From assembly GCA_045125245.1 (NCBI GenBank), contig JBGVNF010000005.1, forward strand, positions 1 to 64,000: a stretch of 64,000 nucleotides of DNA, read 5' to 3'. Under the pieces are notes generated by a model. It had not been told where the DNA came from. It saw only the letters and a program-made list of their open reading frames with translations, and ran no database searches. A program made the translations under genes and the position numbers. Positions 8,456 to 16,551 of this stretch are shown in pieces (position 1 is the stretch's first letter; each line of letters begins with the position of its first letter). Origin of the DNA: SVEL01 sp045125245. Lineage in GTDB: Bacteria > Bacillota > Clostridia > Lachnospirales > Lachnospiraceae.

Positions 8456-9247
8456 TTAACCTCTCACAATATCGAACTCACAGTTGCTTATAAAACTTTC
8501 AACATAGAATAGAACATCATTCTCGTTTAATTCATCATTGTGGAAAATCTGGAACTCGATGAATTCTGTATGAGTGCAATCCTCTCTGTCACATACAGCA
8601 TCCTCGTCAATTACTTCAAGAACACAGATAGATGTTTTAGGGTATAAACTCCAGAAAGGCTCTTCATCTGTGTTAACTTCTTCTCTGTTAATAGGACTAT
8701 AAGCCACAATAAAATTTCTATCCTTCACATTCAGGTCAGCAATATAATCATATCCGGAATTCATTAATTGCGCTTTTGTATATGTAACAGAATCAGTGTA
8801 AGGTGTATTACGTACGTTTGTTATATCGGTTGCAATAATTTCCTTGTAATATGTAACATCTGATGCATCGTCATACGCATCAACACTTTCATCATAACTC
8901 TTAACAAACTCTACATAGTGTTCATCTTCATATGACACTTCATAGTTATCCGGCTTCTTAATAAATGCTTCTACACCTGATAAACTTGAATGATAATATG
9001 ATATATTATCAGATTCAATATCTGCTGATTCTGTCTCTTCATTATTGTTTATAGGAACCATAGTTGTTCCTGAAATAACTTCAGTAGGCTCATCCGTTAC
9101 AATATCAGATACCGATTCTGCTACATTAGTAGAAATTTCTTCCATGCTGTTTCCGGATATAGTACTTACTTCATTTGCGGTTGAACCACATCCCGTAAAT
9201 ACAATTGTCATAATTACTGTTGCTAATAATACTAATTTCTTCTTCAT
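8456..9247 (-). CDS. Lipoprotein, 263 aa
   Basis: A lipoprotein signal peptide ends in the lipobox FTGC, so Cys20 should be acylated and the mature protein tethered outside the membrane. A low-complexity acidic Ser/Thr/Glu linker runs to about residue 75, then a folded domain of about 180 residues with four Cys in ICVLEVIDEDAVCDREDCTH. No family recognised. AAAAGGAG precedes the ATG. It probably acts at the host cell surface with the neighbouring membrane proteins. Confidence 0.82.
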   Translation of the reverse strand: MKKKLVLLATVIMTIVFTGCGSTANEVSTISGNSMEEISTNVAESVSDIVTDEPTEVISGTTMVPINNNEETESADIESDNISYYHSSLSGVEAFIKKPDNYEVSYEDEHYVEFVKSYDESVDAYDDASDVTYYKEIIATDITNVRNTPYTDSVTYTKAQLMNSGYDYIADLNVKDRNFIVAYSPINREEVNTDEEPFWSLYPKTSICVLEVIDEDAVCDREDCTHTEFIEFQIFHNDELNENDVLFYVESFISNCEFDIVRG

Positions 9248-9300
9248 TTTAAATTATCTCCTTTTAATAATAATTTATGTGAACACTAAAGTGTAATCAC

Positions 9301-9609
9301 CTACTCCTGTTTCTTACACCAATCTAAGCACCATTGTTCTATCGCATCTGACCCCTGAGTTCTTTCTGTAATAAGTTCACCAAGTTCATAAGAATGCATA
9401 CCTTTAACAATAGTTGCCACTTCTGACGGACATGTTGTTAATGATTCGAGTTCCCACTCAATATCCTCTACTACTTCACCCTTCCATTGATAGATGGTCT
9501 CAACTCTTCTAATATGAACAGATACAGCCGCTTCTGATTCAACTATATAACGTGCAATCATACGAGCTTTTCTTTCATCATCAATAGATGTTCTAACTTT
9601 ATACATCAT
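9301..9609 (-). CDS. Hypothetical protein, 102 aa
   Basis: Small soluble protein, not recognised. It overlaps the end of the upstream 81-aa gene by 11 bases. Residues 1-40 look like a beta-alpha-beta unit and the C terminus (QWCLDWCKKQE) has two Cys. The 53-base gap downstream contains a short palindrome, ACACTTTAGTGT. Confidence 0.65.
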   Translation of the reverse strand: MMYKVRTSIDDERKARMIARYIVESEAAVSVHIRRVETIYQWKGEVVEDIEWELESLTTCPSEVATIVKGMHSYELGELITERTQGSDAIEQWCLDWCKKQE

Positions 9610-9844
9610 AACAAGTTTTCCTATACACCTTTCTCATCTCTTCTCGGTTAATATAACCATTGCTATAGTTACCTAATTTTATACTATTATCAGCAATATG
9701 TGCATGCTTAGCAAGTCTCTGTGCACTCTCAAGTAAATCTCTTCTCTGTGTAATAGTTGTTAATCTAGGTGTCCCATCAGGATTAAAGCATTTATTATAC
9801 TTTGCTAGGAAATCGTTCTTATGTTCTTCGTATATCATATTCAT
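9599..9844 (-). CDS. Hypothetical protein, 81 aa
   Basis: Small basic, helical protein, not recognised. It lies directly after the tRNA-like gene and its ribosome binding site is GAGG. The segment TPRLTTITQRRDLLES may be a nucleic-acid-binding helix, but this is a guess. Confidence 0.6.
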   Translation of the reverse strand: MNMIYEEHKNDFLAKYNKCFNPDGTPRLTTITQRRDLLESAQRLAKHAHIADNSIKLGNYSNGYINREEMRKVYRKTCYDV

Positions 9845-9879
9845 AATAAAACCTCACTTTTATAATTTTATTCTGGAAA

Positions 9880-9959
9880 CGTAGTGGACGGGATTTGAAC
9901 CCGCATATCCATGGAAGGTTGACATCTTCTCATTTGCTCTACCAATCAGCTACCACTAC
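9880..9959 (-). tRNA. tRNA-like gene with an aberrant anticodon arm (possible Asp, GTC)
   Basis: Acceptor stem GTAGTGG/CCACTAC (7 bp), a normal D arm (GCTGATTGGTAGAGC) and a normal T arm (GCGGG-TTCAAAT-CCCGT) are clear, and the discriminator is G. Between the D and T arms there are about eight bases more than in a standard tRNA and no 5-bp/7-base anticodon arm. The best fold is ATG-A-GAAG paired with CTTC-CAT, a 7-bp stem with a bulged A, closed by the 8-base loop ATGTCAAC. That would present U-GUC-A, an Asp anticodon. It sits between two co-directional genes. Confidence 0.6.
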
Positions 9960-9974
9960 GCATATCATAAAGCA

Positions 9975-10364
9975 TTACTGCTTAATAATATCTTTGTTAC
10001 CTGACGCCCATGCTAACACAGCAAGTGCATCCTTCTCATCAATCTCAACGAAACCATTATTGTCTTCAATAGCGAGAGTACTTTTCTTACCATTAAGTTC
10101 GAGAGTAAAGAAAATAGTACCATATCCTTTTCTCTTGACTTCAGTAAGTTCGGCAATAGTTCTTACAAGTTCATCAGATGATTTAAACTCTTTAACGAAC
10201 CCGCCTTTAAAAGAACCTTTAGTTCCATCCGGCGCACCAGTTAAATCAAATGAAATGCCAATAGTTCCGGACGTAGGAATTTCTTTGATACCAAGTGTTG
10301 CGAGAACTTTAGGTGAACGCATCGTGTCGACGAGAATGTTAACTCTGTTTTGTCTTTTACTCAT
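9975..10364 (-). CDS. Hypothetical protein, 129 aa
   Basis: Soluble alpha/beta protein, not recognised. Two Gly-rich turns (TSGTIGISFDLTGAPDGTKG) precede a strand-rich middle with the motif GTIFFTLELNG. It lies 15 bases before the tRNA-like gene. A 166-residue reading on the opposite strand is a shadow of this gene and the tRNA. Confidence 0.7.
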   Translation of the reverse strand: MSKRQNRVNILVDTMRSPKVLATLGIKEIPTSGTIGISFDLTGAPDGTKGSFKGGFVKEFKSSDELVRTIAELTEVKRKGYGTIFFTLELNGKKSTLAIEDNNGFVEIDEKDALAVLAWASGNKDIIKQ

Positions 10365-10384
10365 AATACTTTTCTCCTCTTCTT

Positions 10385-10609
10385 TTAATACATAGCTGCA
10401 AGTGCAGAATCGATAATAGCTTCATATATGCCTCTGAACTCAGTCCGTAGCTCACCTCTAAGTAAATAAATATCTCCCATGTCGGAATCGTTAGTTCCAC
10501 TTAGCTGACTAAGTCTATCTTTTAAGTTATTATCACTCCCACTCAATGGTTGTCCTACCATAGAGTTAACAGCGCCACTTATCATAGACATTGTTGAACT
10601 GCTACTCAT
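10385..10609 (-). CDS. Small hypothetical protein, 74 aa
   Basis: Ser/Met-rich N terminus (MSSSSTMSMISG) followed by a polar helical region. No membrane helix or known motif. GGAGTAATG precedes the start, six bases after the upstream membrane protein ends. Confidence 0.55.
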   Translation of the reverse strand: MSSSSTMSMISGAVNSMVGQPLSGSDNNLKDRLSQLSGTNDSDMGDIYLLRGELRTEFRGIYEAIIDSALAAMY

Positions 10610-10615
10610 AGTACA

Positions 10616-10957
10616 TTACTCCTTTCCACCCAAATCATTTGTTTTATTAGTTTCAGTATTTCCGTCCGAACTTGTAATAGGTTCCGCATGAACCTCATCT
10701 TTTGGTAATTCTCTCCATTCACCATTAAGAATTGTTTTATCTTTTGGTTTTGGTAGTGAACCACAGTGATTATGTAGAATAAGTGCAATAACAGTACATA
10801 GCATCATAATAGAGATTAAAGCACCAACCAGATATCCACCTACAAAGTAAAATTCCTCTGTACATGGAACTCTTACAGCGTTCATAATGCATATGACTGA
10901 TGATAAACAGAGAACACTTATCCATATAAGAATAATCTTCCAAATCTTATTAATCAT
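10616..10957 (-). CDS. Two-helix membrane protein, 113 aa
   Basis: Hydrophobic helices at about 7-26 and 42-64 are followed by a polar C-terminal tail of about 45 residues with a conserved-looking Trp (LNGEWRELP). AGGAGG precedes the start. No family recognised. Confidence 0.65.
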   Translation of the reverse strand: MINKIWKIILIWISVLCLSSVICIMNAVRVPCTEEFYFVGGYLVGALISIMMLCTVIALILHNHCGSLPKPKDKTILNGEWRELPKDEVHAEPITSSDGNTETNKTNDLGGKE

Positions 10958-11005
10958 AAGACCTCCTATCCTTAGATAGCTTTATCAATTACTGTCACCA
11001 AGCAC

Positions 11006-11030
11006 ATGACAATCAAAAGGTTTTTGTCAT
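11006..11030 (-). terminator. Weak stem-loop at the end of the 60-aa gene
   Basis: Inverted repeat ATGACAA at 11006-11012 and TTGTCAT at 11024-11030, overlapping the TGA stop of the upstream gene on the minus strand. It has no U-tract. Possible end or attenuation signal. Confidence 0.3.
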
Positions 11031-11209
11031 GATTTAACATCATCCGTATAGCATATTACTCTTGATGCTGTACTACCCGTACTGTAGCTAATTCTATATG
11101 CATACGGTTTATTACCAATGCAAGCTATTAAACTAATGTCAGTTGGTGTAGCTGCTATACCACACTTTCTGAGCATATCACTCGCTTTAATGGATTCTGC
11201 TTCAGTCAT
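11027..11209 (-). CDS. Small hypothetical protein, 60 aa
   Basis: Short soluble protein starting MTEAESIKASDML after a clear GGAGGTG site, immediately abutting the upstream gene. The N-terminal half resembles a short amphipathic helical unit and the C-terminal half is strand-rich. No family recognised. Confidence 0.5.
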   Translation of the reverse strand: MTEAESIKASDMLRKCGIAATPTDISLIACIGNKPYAYRISYSTGSTASRVICYTDDVKS

Positions 11210-11941
11210 TTACGCACCTCCAAGTAACATTGATATTATAGCAGCAATACTGCCAGCCATTAATATAGCAGAAATAACTGATATAATGGCAAATATCAAA
11301 CTAATAACTGTCATCCAGTGTAAGTAGTTAGACATTTTTCTATAATGCCAGTACTCTACAGGATTATCCAAATTCGCATTAGCTTTACTTGTATTGTAGA
11401 TAACAGGTACACTTACAAATAATGCTGTGCCAAGTGATAAGATTAATAATATGATGTGAAAGACCTTACGACCTGTTAACTTCTTAATAGGTGCCTTCGT
11501 ATTAACAAATGAAGGTACTCCATCTGAATAATCAAAATCAACACTTACAGATTGAGGTCTCTCTTTAACTTTCTTCTCTTTGACGGGTCTTTCTTTGACT
11601 GGTTTCTCTTTTACAGGTTTCTCTCTAACCGGTTTTTCTCTTACAGGTTTTTCTTTAACTGGTTTAGATGGTCTTTCTTTAACAGGTTTTTGCGGTCTTT
11701 CTTTAATAGGCCTTTGTGACTTACTAGCAGATGCTTTTTCTTCAACAGTGTCACTGCCATCATTATAAGATATGATAGGCTGTACATCTCCTGCCGCCTG
11801 TTCAAAATTCCACTCACCATTCTTGTTATTAGCCCAGTATAGCAACCCGTTATATTCAACAGGTATTCTGAACTGTTTCATAATTTTAAATCTATCAGGC
11901 AGGTTTGCCTCGATATGATTTTGAAGTCCAACTTTATCCAT
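11210..11941 (-). CDS. Membrane protein with a Lys/Pro repeat linker, 243 aa
   Basis: An N-terminal globular part of about 65 residues (FRIPVEYNGLLYWANNKNGE) leads into a highly basic linker of about 55 residues built from degenerate EKPVK/ERPVK repeats. Two or three membrane helices follow at about 155-243. The linker resembles PBP-type or cell-wall-spanning basic spacers. The ATG at 11941 is better spaced from GAGG than an upstream TTG. Function unknown; envelope location is likely. Confidence 0.7.
   Translation of the reverse strand: MDKVGLQNHIEANLPDRFKIMKQFRIPVEYNGLLYWANNKNGEWNFEQAAGDVQPIISYNDGSDTVEEKASASKSQRPIKERPQKPVKERPSKPVKEKPVREKPVREKPVKEKPVKERPVKEKKVKERPQSVSVDFDYSDGVPSFVNTKAPIKKLTGRKVFHIILLILSLGTALFVSVPVIYNTSKANANLDNPVEYWHYRKMSNYLHWMTVISLIFAIISVISAILMAGSIAAIISMLLGGA
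11570..11712 (-). repeat. Degenerate 15-bp tandem repeats inside the membrane protein gene
   Basis: About nine to ten tandem copies of a 15-base unit encode (E/K)-(K/R)-P-V-(K/R). Codon variation between copies suggests selection for the charged protein sequence rather than very recent slippage. Confidence 0.7.
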
Positions 11942-11948
11942 ATTCAAT

Positions 11949-12149
11949 TTACCTCTTCTTTTTTCTAAAAACTATTACCACCACGATAATTGCTAAGACT
12001 ATAATAACTAACTCTGTAATCTTAAGTATACTACCGAATAAGTTAAATATAAAAGATAATATTGAACCTATAACACTAGTTGCGTCAAATAACGTAACTA
12101 ATAATATGATAATAGCAATTATAGCGATACCTTTCCATGTGTCTTTCAT
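11949..12149 (-). CDS. Small membrane protein, 66 aa
   Basis: Starts MKDTWKG, overlaps the stop of the upstream gene by ATGA and has GGAGGAG at the right distance; a GTG three codons upstream is less well spaced. Two hydrophobic stretches cover most of the protein, which ends in the basic tail FRKKKR. No family recognised. Confidence 0.65.
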   Translation of the reverse strand: MKDTWKGIAIIAIIILLVTLFDATSVIGSILSFIFNLFGSILKITELVIIVLAIIVVVIVFRKKKR

Positions 12150-12589
12150 TTTGTCCACTCCTCCAGTTCAACACCATTCTCTCTAAACCACTGTATAAGT
12201 GGTAACCGTTCAGAGCATGGATTATCTGGAGCTTCATGAACAATTAAACATATATCACAATCCTTTCTTAGTTTGGATGTTTCATGTTCTAAAACACTCT
12301 TTACAACATTGAAATCTAAACTGTTAAGATATGCTTTGTATTCCTTGAGAAAACTACATGTTCCTTCTACTGCACCTTTCTTATCACAATCCTTACAGTG
12401 GCTATTAATCTTATAAGGACTTAAACCTTTACATCGTACACCATTAATAACACCACGCTTATCTATATAAATAGTGCTATTATCCTGATTCATGTGGTAC
12501 CATTTAGGGTCATATACAGCAGTGCTCACAGGTATTAAGTTCTTGGGAAAGAATCTAATATTATAAAAATAGGAAACATAAAATTTCAT
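12146..12589 (-). CDS. DUF488-like protein with Cys cluster, 147 aa
   Basis: Starts MKFYVSYFYNIRFFP, followed by VSTAVYDPKWYH, a CKDCDKKG Cys pair and the C-terminal HEAPDNPCSERLPLIQWFRE. The last segment matches the pattern at the end of DUF488 proteins, where His and Cys-x-R precede a conserved helix. DUF488 proteins are common in phages and bacteria but have no established activity. A second, clearer DUF488 gene lies at 30774. GAGGAG precedes the start. Confidence 0.6.
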   Translation of the reverse strand: MKFYVSYFYNIRFFPKNLIPVSTAVYDPKWYHMNQDNSTIYIDKRGVINGVRCKGLSPYKINSHCKDCDKKGAVEGTCSFLKEYKAYLNSLDFNVVKSVLEHETSKLRKDCDICLIVHEAPDNPCSERLPLIQWFRENGVELEEWTK

Positions 12590-12735
12590 TATCGCTCCTC
12601 TACTTCACATACGCGTGCACTTTTAGGTAACTCTTCTCGTAAAACATCATAGATGCGTTCGCTATGCTTGATTATGAATTCTTTGCCATATATTTCACAA
12701 TCATTCTCATAGTATACCATAAATACCTTAGACAT
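12589..12735 (-). CDS. Small hypothetical protein, 48 aa
   Basis: Starts MSKVFMVYYEND, eight bases after GGAAGGAG. A longer upstream reading lacks a ribosome binding site. The stop overlaps the start of the DUF488-like gene. Beta-rich small protein, unknown function; MSKVFMVYYEND followed by a helix resembles the first half of a ferredoxin-like fold. Confidence 0.55.
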   Translation of the reverse strand: MSKVFMVYYENDCEIYGKEFIIKHSERIYDVLREELPKSARVCEVEER

Positions 12736-12826
12736 ATTCATTACTCCTTCCATATCCATTGTGTTACTTAATAGACATAGATTCTTATAACGTAGTCTAA
12801 AGTAACTTCCTCCATTCTTTATTATT

Positions 12827-12853
12827 GTGGGAGTAACCAATCATTACTCCCAC
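12827..12853 (-). terminator. Strong stem-loop terminator after the 271-aa gene
   Basis: Perfect 10-bp inverted repeat, GTGGGAGTAA and TTACTCCCAC, with a 7-base loop, starting six bases after the stop of the 271-aa gene. No U-run follows in the direction of transcription, so intrinsic termination may be weak or use a different polymerase. Confidence 0.55.
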
Positions 12854-12858
12854 TCTGT

Positions 12859-13674
12859 TTACATTATGTCACTTATATATGTATTATACATAGTGGCTGT
12901 AGGATTCTTCGCTTCATACTCATCATATGCATTGAATATTTCAATTCGAGATGAATCCATAACAAACTTGATTGCTTCATATACTGTCATATCCTTACTA
13001 GGTTTGACAGCAGAGCATTTCTCTCTAACAAGGGTATTGATATCCTTGAAACTGTTTTTAACTTGAATCAAGTCAGGGTCTGTATTTCTGTCGATATGAA
13101 ACTGTTTATCCGTTGATACTGTAATGTATCTACTGAAAGCTGGATAACCGACTGCATCATTACTATAAATAGTACGAAGTGTAATTGTATCATAAATTGT
13201 ATCAATGCTAAACTCATGTATTGCAACTACCTGTTCAGCTTTGATAGAGTGCAACACAGCCTCAAGAACTTTAGGTGTTACATATTCTGACTCACCCTTC
13301 TTCTGATTGATAATGATTTCTGTGATCTGCTCTTTATAGGAACTAACCATCTGAAAACCACTGTTATAGTCTGTACTATCATATGGTTTAATATGTATAA
13401 TATCCTCTTCTGTAACTTCCAGTTCAACAAGCACATCATCCCAACTTCTTGGTAATCTATGTTGGTGTAGAATTTCTTTAATAGAACACCTTAACGTATC
13501 AATGTTCAGGTAATCCTGATTTAGCATTGCGTAAGTATATATTGGATACCGGCCTCTTAAAGCAAGGTCTGTATCTGTATCTACATCCTTATTCCTGTAA
13601 CCAAAATTAGAATACCAGATACCTTTTTCTGTTGCACTTAAGACACTTCTATTCTGTATTGTCCAAAGCCTCAT
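12859..13674 (-). CDS. Hypothetical protein, 271 aa
   Basis: Soluble protein without a recognised family. It begins MRLWTIQNRSVLSATEKGIW and GVWYSNFGY-like text that resembles the start of uncharacterised phage proteins, but I cannot name one. It is a single-gene unit: a promoter-like motif lies 89 bases upstream and a strong stem-loop follows the stop. AAAGGAG precedes the ATG. Confidence 0.75.
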   Translation of the reverse strand: MRLWTIQNRSVLSATEKGIWYSNFGYRNKDVDTDTDLALRGRYPIYTYAMLNQDYLNIDTLRCSIKEILHQHRLPRSWDDVLVELEVTEEDIIHIKPYDSTDYNSGFQMVSSYKEQITEIIINQKKGESEYVTPKVLEAVLHSIKAEQVVAIHEFSIDTIYDTITLRTIYSNDAVGYPAFSRYITVSTDKQFHIDRNTDPDLIQVKNSFKDINTLVREKCSAVKPSKDMTVYEAIKFVMDSSRIEIFNAYDEYEAKNPTATMYNTYISDIM

Positions 13675-13763
13675 AATTAATCTCCTTTATATAATTATCT
13701 CTATGTGCGTAAGAAATACCTAGTACCTTTGTATAACAAACACTATTGAGTATAATCTTACTC

Positions 13764-13781
13764 TCTTTCATAAATATATGT
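13764..13781 (-). promoter_or_regulatory. Recurrent promoter-like motif, copy 2
   Basis: The coding strand reads ACATATATTTATGAAAGA, followed ten bases later by TATACT. It starts directly after the stem-loop at 13782-13799, 89 bases upstream of the 271-aa gene. Confidence 0.55.
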
Positions 13782-13799
13782 GTAATGGAAATCCATTAC
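13782..13799 (-). terminator. Stem-loop between the SPFH gene and the next promoter motif
   Basis: 7-bp inverted repeat GTAATGG/CCATTAC with a 4-base loop, seven bases after the stop of the SPFH gene and immediately before a promoter-like motif. No U-tract. Confidence 0.45.
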
Positions 13800-13806
13800 T
13801 TCAATT

Positions 13807-14991
13807 TTAACACTTGTCTGAACCACATCTAGGACAGAACCCATAGTCATTAGGATTTACACTTCCACATTTACAAGTCCATGTAGCACCTTCCATTTCT
13901 CTAGATGCGTCGTCAATAACTTCTCTTGCCTGAGTAGGTCTTTGTACACGTTGCGTCTGATAATTATGCTGTGGTACAGCATGTTGCTGTTGATAATAGC
14001 TTTGCACATATGGAGTCATAATACCATAATTCATTGGTTGCTGCATAGCCATATTCATACCCATAAAGCCTGTAATAGCACCAGCATCATTACTTGCTGC
14101 ACTTCTCATGGCATCCATCTGGGCACTCATCATATTAGCATTAGCTAAACGAATGTCAGTAAAGATAGCTCCTCTCTGTAACTGTTGAATCATTGCAACA
14201 TCTTCATCTAATGGTACGACAGATGCAAATGCAATATTACATAATTGAATACCTCTTTCATCTTCCCAGGTTTCTTTAAGTATATCAACAGTTTCCTTCT
14301 CAAGTGCGTTTGCATGCAACATAACTTCAGAGTAACGCAACCCTTGTGCACTAAGTCTTGACAAACCAGATGTTATTGCAGATAAGAATTCTTGTCTTAA
14401 CTGTTTCGATATCTCTTCAGTTCGATATTCATCCATTACATTACCTGTAACCTTCTGATAGAGTGTTACGGGGTTTATAACCCTAAATGTAAATGAACCA
14501 CACATCTTTAATCTGATATCGATATCTATTCCAGCTCTTTCATCAACAACTCTAAACGGTATAGGAGAAGAGGTTCCGAATGTTGAGCCAAGAATTTCTT
14601 TTGTGTTTATATAGTAAACACGAGACTCTTTAGCAACTTCACCAGCAAACTGAAATCTCTTACCAAATGATTTAAATGCATCCTTAATAAACCCATCACA
14701 TAACATAGAAGGCTCAGTGGACTCATTGTAAACAAATTCTCCTGTTTCAGTACACACTTCTTCTATCTTACCATTAGCTGTAATAATTGCACACTGACCA
14801 TCGTTAACTGCAATAATAGAACCATTAGAGATAACATTTTCAACTCCATAGTTCTTACTCCTGCTGTTTGCTCTTCTTTGTGCTTTTATTACTAGCACCT
14901 CTTCTGGTATAGAATCTACGTAAAAGTAATCACGCCAAGCGTCTTGTAAAACTCCACGCAGAGACGATGTTGCAACTGATATAAGTCCCAT
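13807..14991 (-). CDS. SPFH/Band 7 domain protein with C-terminal zinc ribbon
   Basis: 394 aa. The central region (about 40-280) has the layout of the SPFH family of YdjI type: an N-terminal beta domain followed by an alpha-helical stalk. The end is a Gln/Met-rich linker and a zinc ribbon with CKCG and CPRCG pairs. YdjI-like proteins are found in Firmicutes and large phages, where they are often annotated as virion core protein, and assemble into large oligomers at membranes. Likely role: a scaffold at the membrane. The helical protein encoded just upstream (15012) may be a partner. Confidence 0.8.
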   Translation of the reverse strand: MGLISVATSSLRGVLQDAWRDYFYVDSIPEEVLVIKAQRRANSRSKNYGVENVISNGSIIAVNDGQCAIITANGKIEEVCTETGEFVYNESTEPSMLCDGFIKDAFKSFGKRFQFAGEVAKESRVYYINTKEILGSTFGTSSPIPFRVVDERAGIDIDIRLKMCGSFTFRVINPVTLYQKVTGNVMDEYRTEEISKQLRQEFLSAITSGLSRLSAQGLRYSEVMLHANALEKETVDILKETWEDERGIQLCNIAFASVVPLDEDVAMIQQLQRGAIFTDIRLANANMMSAQMDAMRSAASNDAGAITGFMGMNMAMQQPMNYGIMTPYVQSYYQQQHAVPQHNYQTQRVQRPTQAREVIDDASREMEGATWTCKCGSVNPNDYGFCPRCGSDKC

Positions 14992-15011
14992 GATTACTTA
15001 ACCTCCACTTA

Positions 15012-15248
15012 TTATTCTTCTGACTCTACATTTTCATCATCTTTACTCTTCACACAGATAAATGTAGGTTTTACCATCTTTGTTACAACATATGCTGTTG
15101 CACCAATCAAAGCAACACTACCAACACAAGCTGCAATAATACCAACTGTTTTCTTATTGTCTTTCGCTGCTTCTGCAATGCTTTTAGCTGCGGCTTGTAC
15201 TCTAATAGCCGCTTCCTGTACTTTTGCTACATTAGTAACTTCACTCAT
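15012..15248 (-). CDS. Helical single-pass membrane protein, 78 aa
   Basis: Starts MSEVTNVAKVQEAA after AAGGAGGT at ideal spacing; the longer reading overlaps the upstream gene without need. An amphipathic Ala/Lys helix (about 5-40) leads into a membrane helix GIIAACVGSVALIGATAYVV and a short acidic tail. It could anchor or recruit the downstream SPFH protein. Confidence 0.7.
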   Translation of the reverse strand: MSEVTNVAKVQEAAIRVQAAAKSIAEAAKDNKKTVGIIAACVGSVALIGATAYVVTKMVKPTFICVKSKDDENVESEE

Positions 15249-15261
15249 TATGATGACCTCC

Positions 15262-16539
15262 TTAATAAATAATAACTGCTGTACCAACTTCAACCATTTC
15301 GTAAAGCTCTTTCATAGCAGTACTAGGTGTGTTAATACAACCATGTGAACCATTGTTCTTCCATATGTCTCCACCAAACCTGTTTCGCCAACTAGCGTCA
15401 TGGAAACCTACTCCTGAATATGTAACACCTAGCCAGTATTCTACTTCAACATCCCATGACTCACCAACTAAGTTAGCATTACGGGCTTTGTTAATAATAA
15501 AGTAGATACCTTCTGGTGTATCCCTTTTTGCTGTGGGTAATCCTGTTACACAATCAGAATCAAGAACTAACCTACCATCAACGTAGTAATAGAAGTGTTG
15601 CTCTTCTTTATCGAGCTCAATATAAGTCTTATCCATAGGATAGACTTCTTCCTGCTTCCATATAGGTGTTCTGTTCTCTTCTGATTTAAAGTTGAGTATA
15701 GCGTCAAGCATATACTCACCCTCAGCCTGGTAATCTATATAGTTACCATACGTTTCGCTTTTAACCTTTATCTGTTTACCGTCATGGGTTGTGAAGTCTC
15801 TAGATAATCCAATATTGTTATATCCAGTAAGATTCTTTCCTGCAATGTCCCTGCATATATTTACTGAAGCATTGATAGAGTAAGTACCATCATCGTTGAA
15901 TGTAATTAACTTTCTCTTAGCTAATACCTTACTGTTTAATTCAAATCCATTTGAGTATGATACAGAGAAATCATTATATTTTTCTATTGACTCCTTCATG
16001 TTAAGACGTTCTACATCGGTGTCAGACTCAACATAATAATCTTCAAGATTAATAGAGATATCTTTTCCTGCCTTAACCTCGTCATTGATTACTCTGAATA
16101 CTTCGTTAATATCTACCCTATTACTATCGGTAGCATTTTCGAGTATAAGGTTATACTCATCATCAAAAGCTAAGTTACCAACATTATAATCCGTTCTTGT
16201 ATCAGTAATATCAGTAAATACTTTAGATGTAAACGGTATTGAATATGTAGCAGTTAAATCGGACATATCACATATTATTTTACCATACTTGACTCCAGTT
16301 ATCATAGTTGTTACATCTGCTTGTGAATACGTATAAGCATGTTCTTTATCACCTTCACTAACAGTTATAATACCATTGGATAAAAATGAATTAGACAATT
16401 CATTTATCGTTTTTGGGATACCAACTGATAAAGAGCCATCGGTATCCTTTATTAACCTTAACCCATTACTCTGTGCGTAACAGATACAAATTATAATAAT
16501 AAGTATGATTGAGACCAATGTAGGTATAACCTTCTTCAT
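15262..16539 (-). CDS. L,D-transpeptidase (YkuD family), membrane-anchored
   Basis: 425 aa. An N-terminal anchor helix at about 5-23 is followed by an extracytoplasmic region of about 280 residues and a C-terminal YkuD domain. The domain has GVGFHDASW and the catalytic GSHGCINTP, giving the His and Cys of the active site. Such enzymes form 3-3 cross-links in peptidoglycan or attach proteins to it, using the Cys nucleophile. Length fits the larger anchored members with an N-terminal substrate-binding region. On an element it may remodel the host wall or resist lysis. Operon with secreted proteins upstream. Confidence 0.92.
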   Translation of the reverse strand: MKKVIPTLVSIILIIIICICYAQSNGLRLIKDTDGSLSVGIPKTINELSNSFLSNGIITVSEGDKEHAYTYSQADVTTMITGVKYGKIICDMSDLTATYSIPFTSKVFTDITDTRTDYNVGNLAFDDEYNLILENATDSNRVDINEVFRVINDEVKAGKDISINLEDYYVESDTDVERLNMKESIEKYNDFSVSYSNGFELNSKVLAKRKLITFNDDGTYSINASVNICRDIAGKNLTGYNNIGLSRDFTTHDGKQIKVKSETYGNYIDYQAEGEYMLDAILNFKSEENRTPIWKQEEVYPMDKTYIELDKEEQHFYYYVDGRLVLDSDCVTGLPTAKRDTPEGIYFIINKARNANLVGESWDVEVEYWLGVTYSGVGFHDASWRNRFGGDIWKNNGSHGCINTPSTAMKELYEMVEVGTAVIIY

Positions 16540-16551
16540 AGCCTCACCTCT

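Noticed and set aside
9895..10395. 166-residue reading on the plus strand
   Set aside because: It runs through the tRNA-like gene and opposite a supported gene, and has no ribosome binding site.
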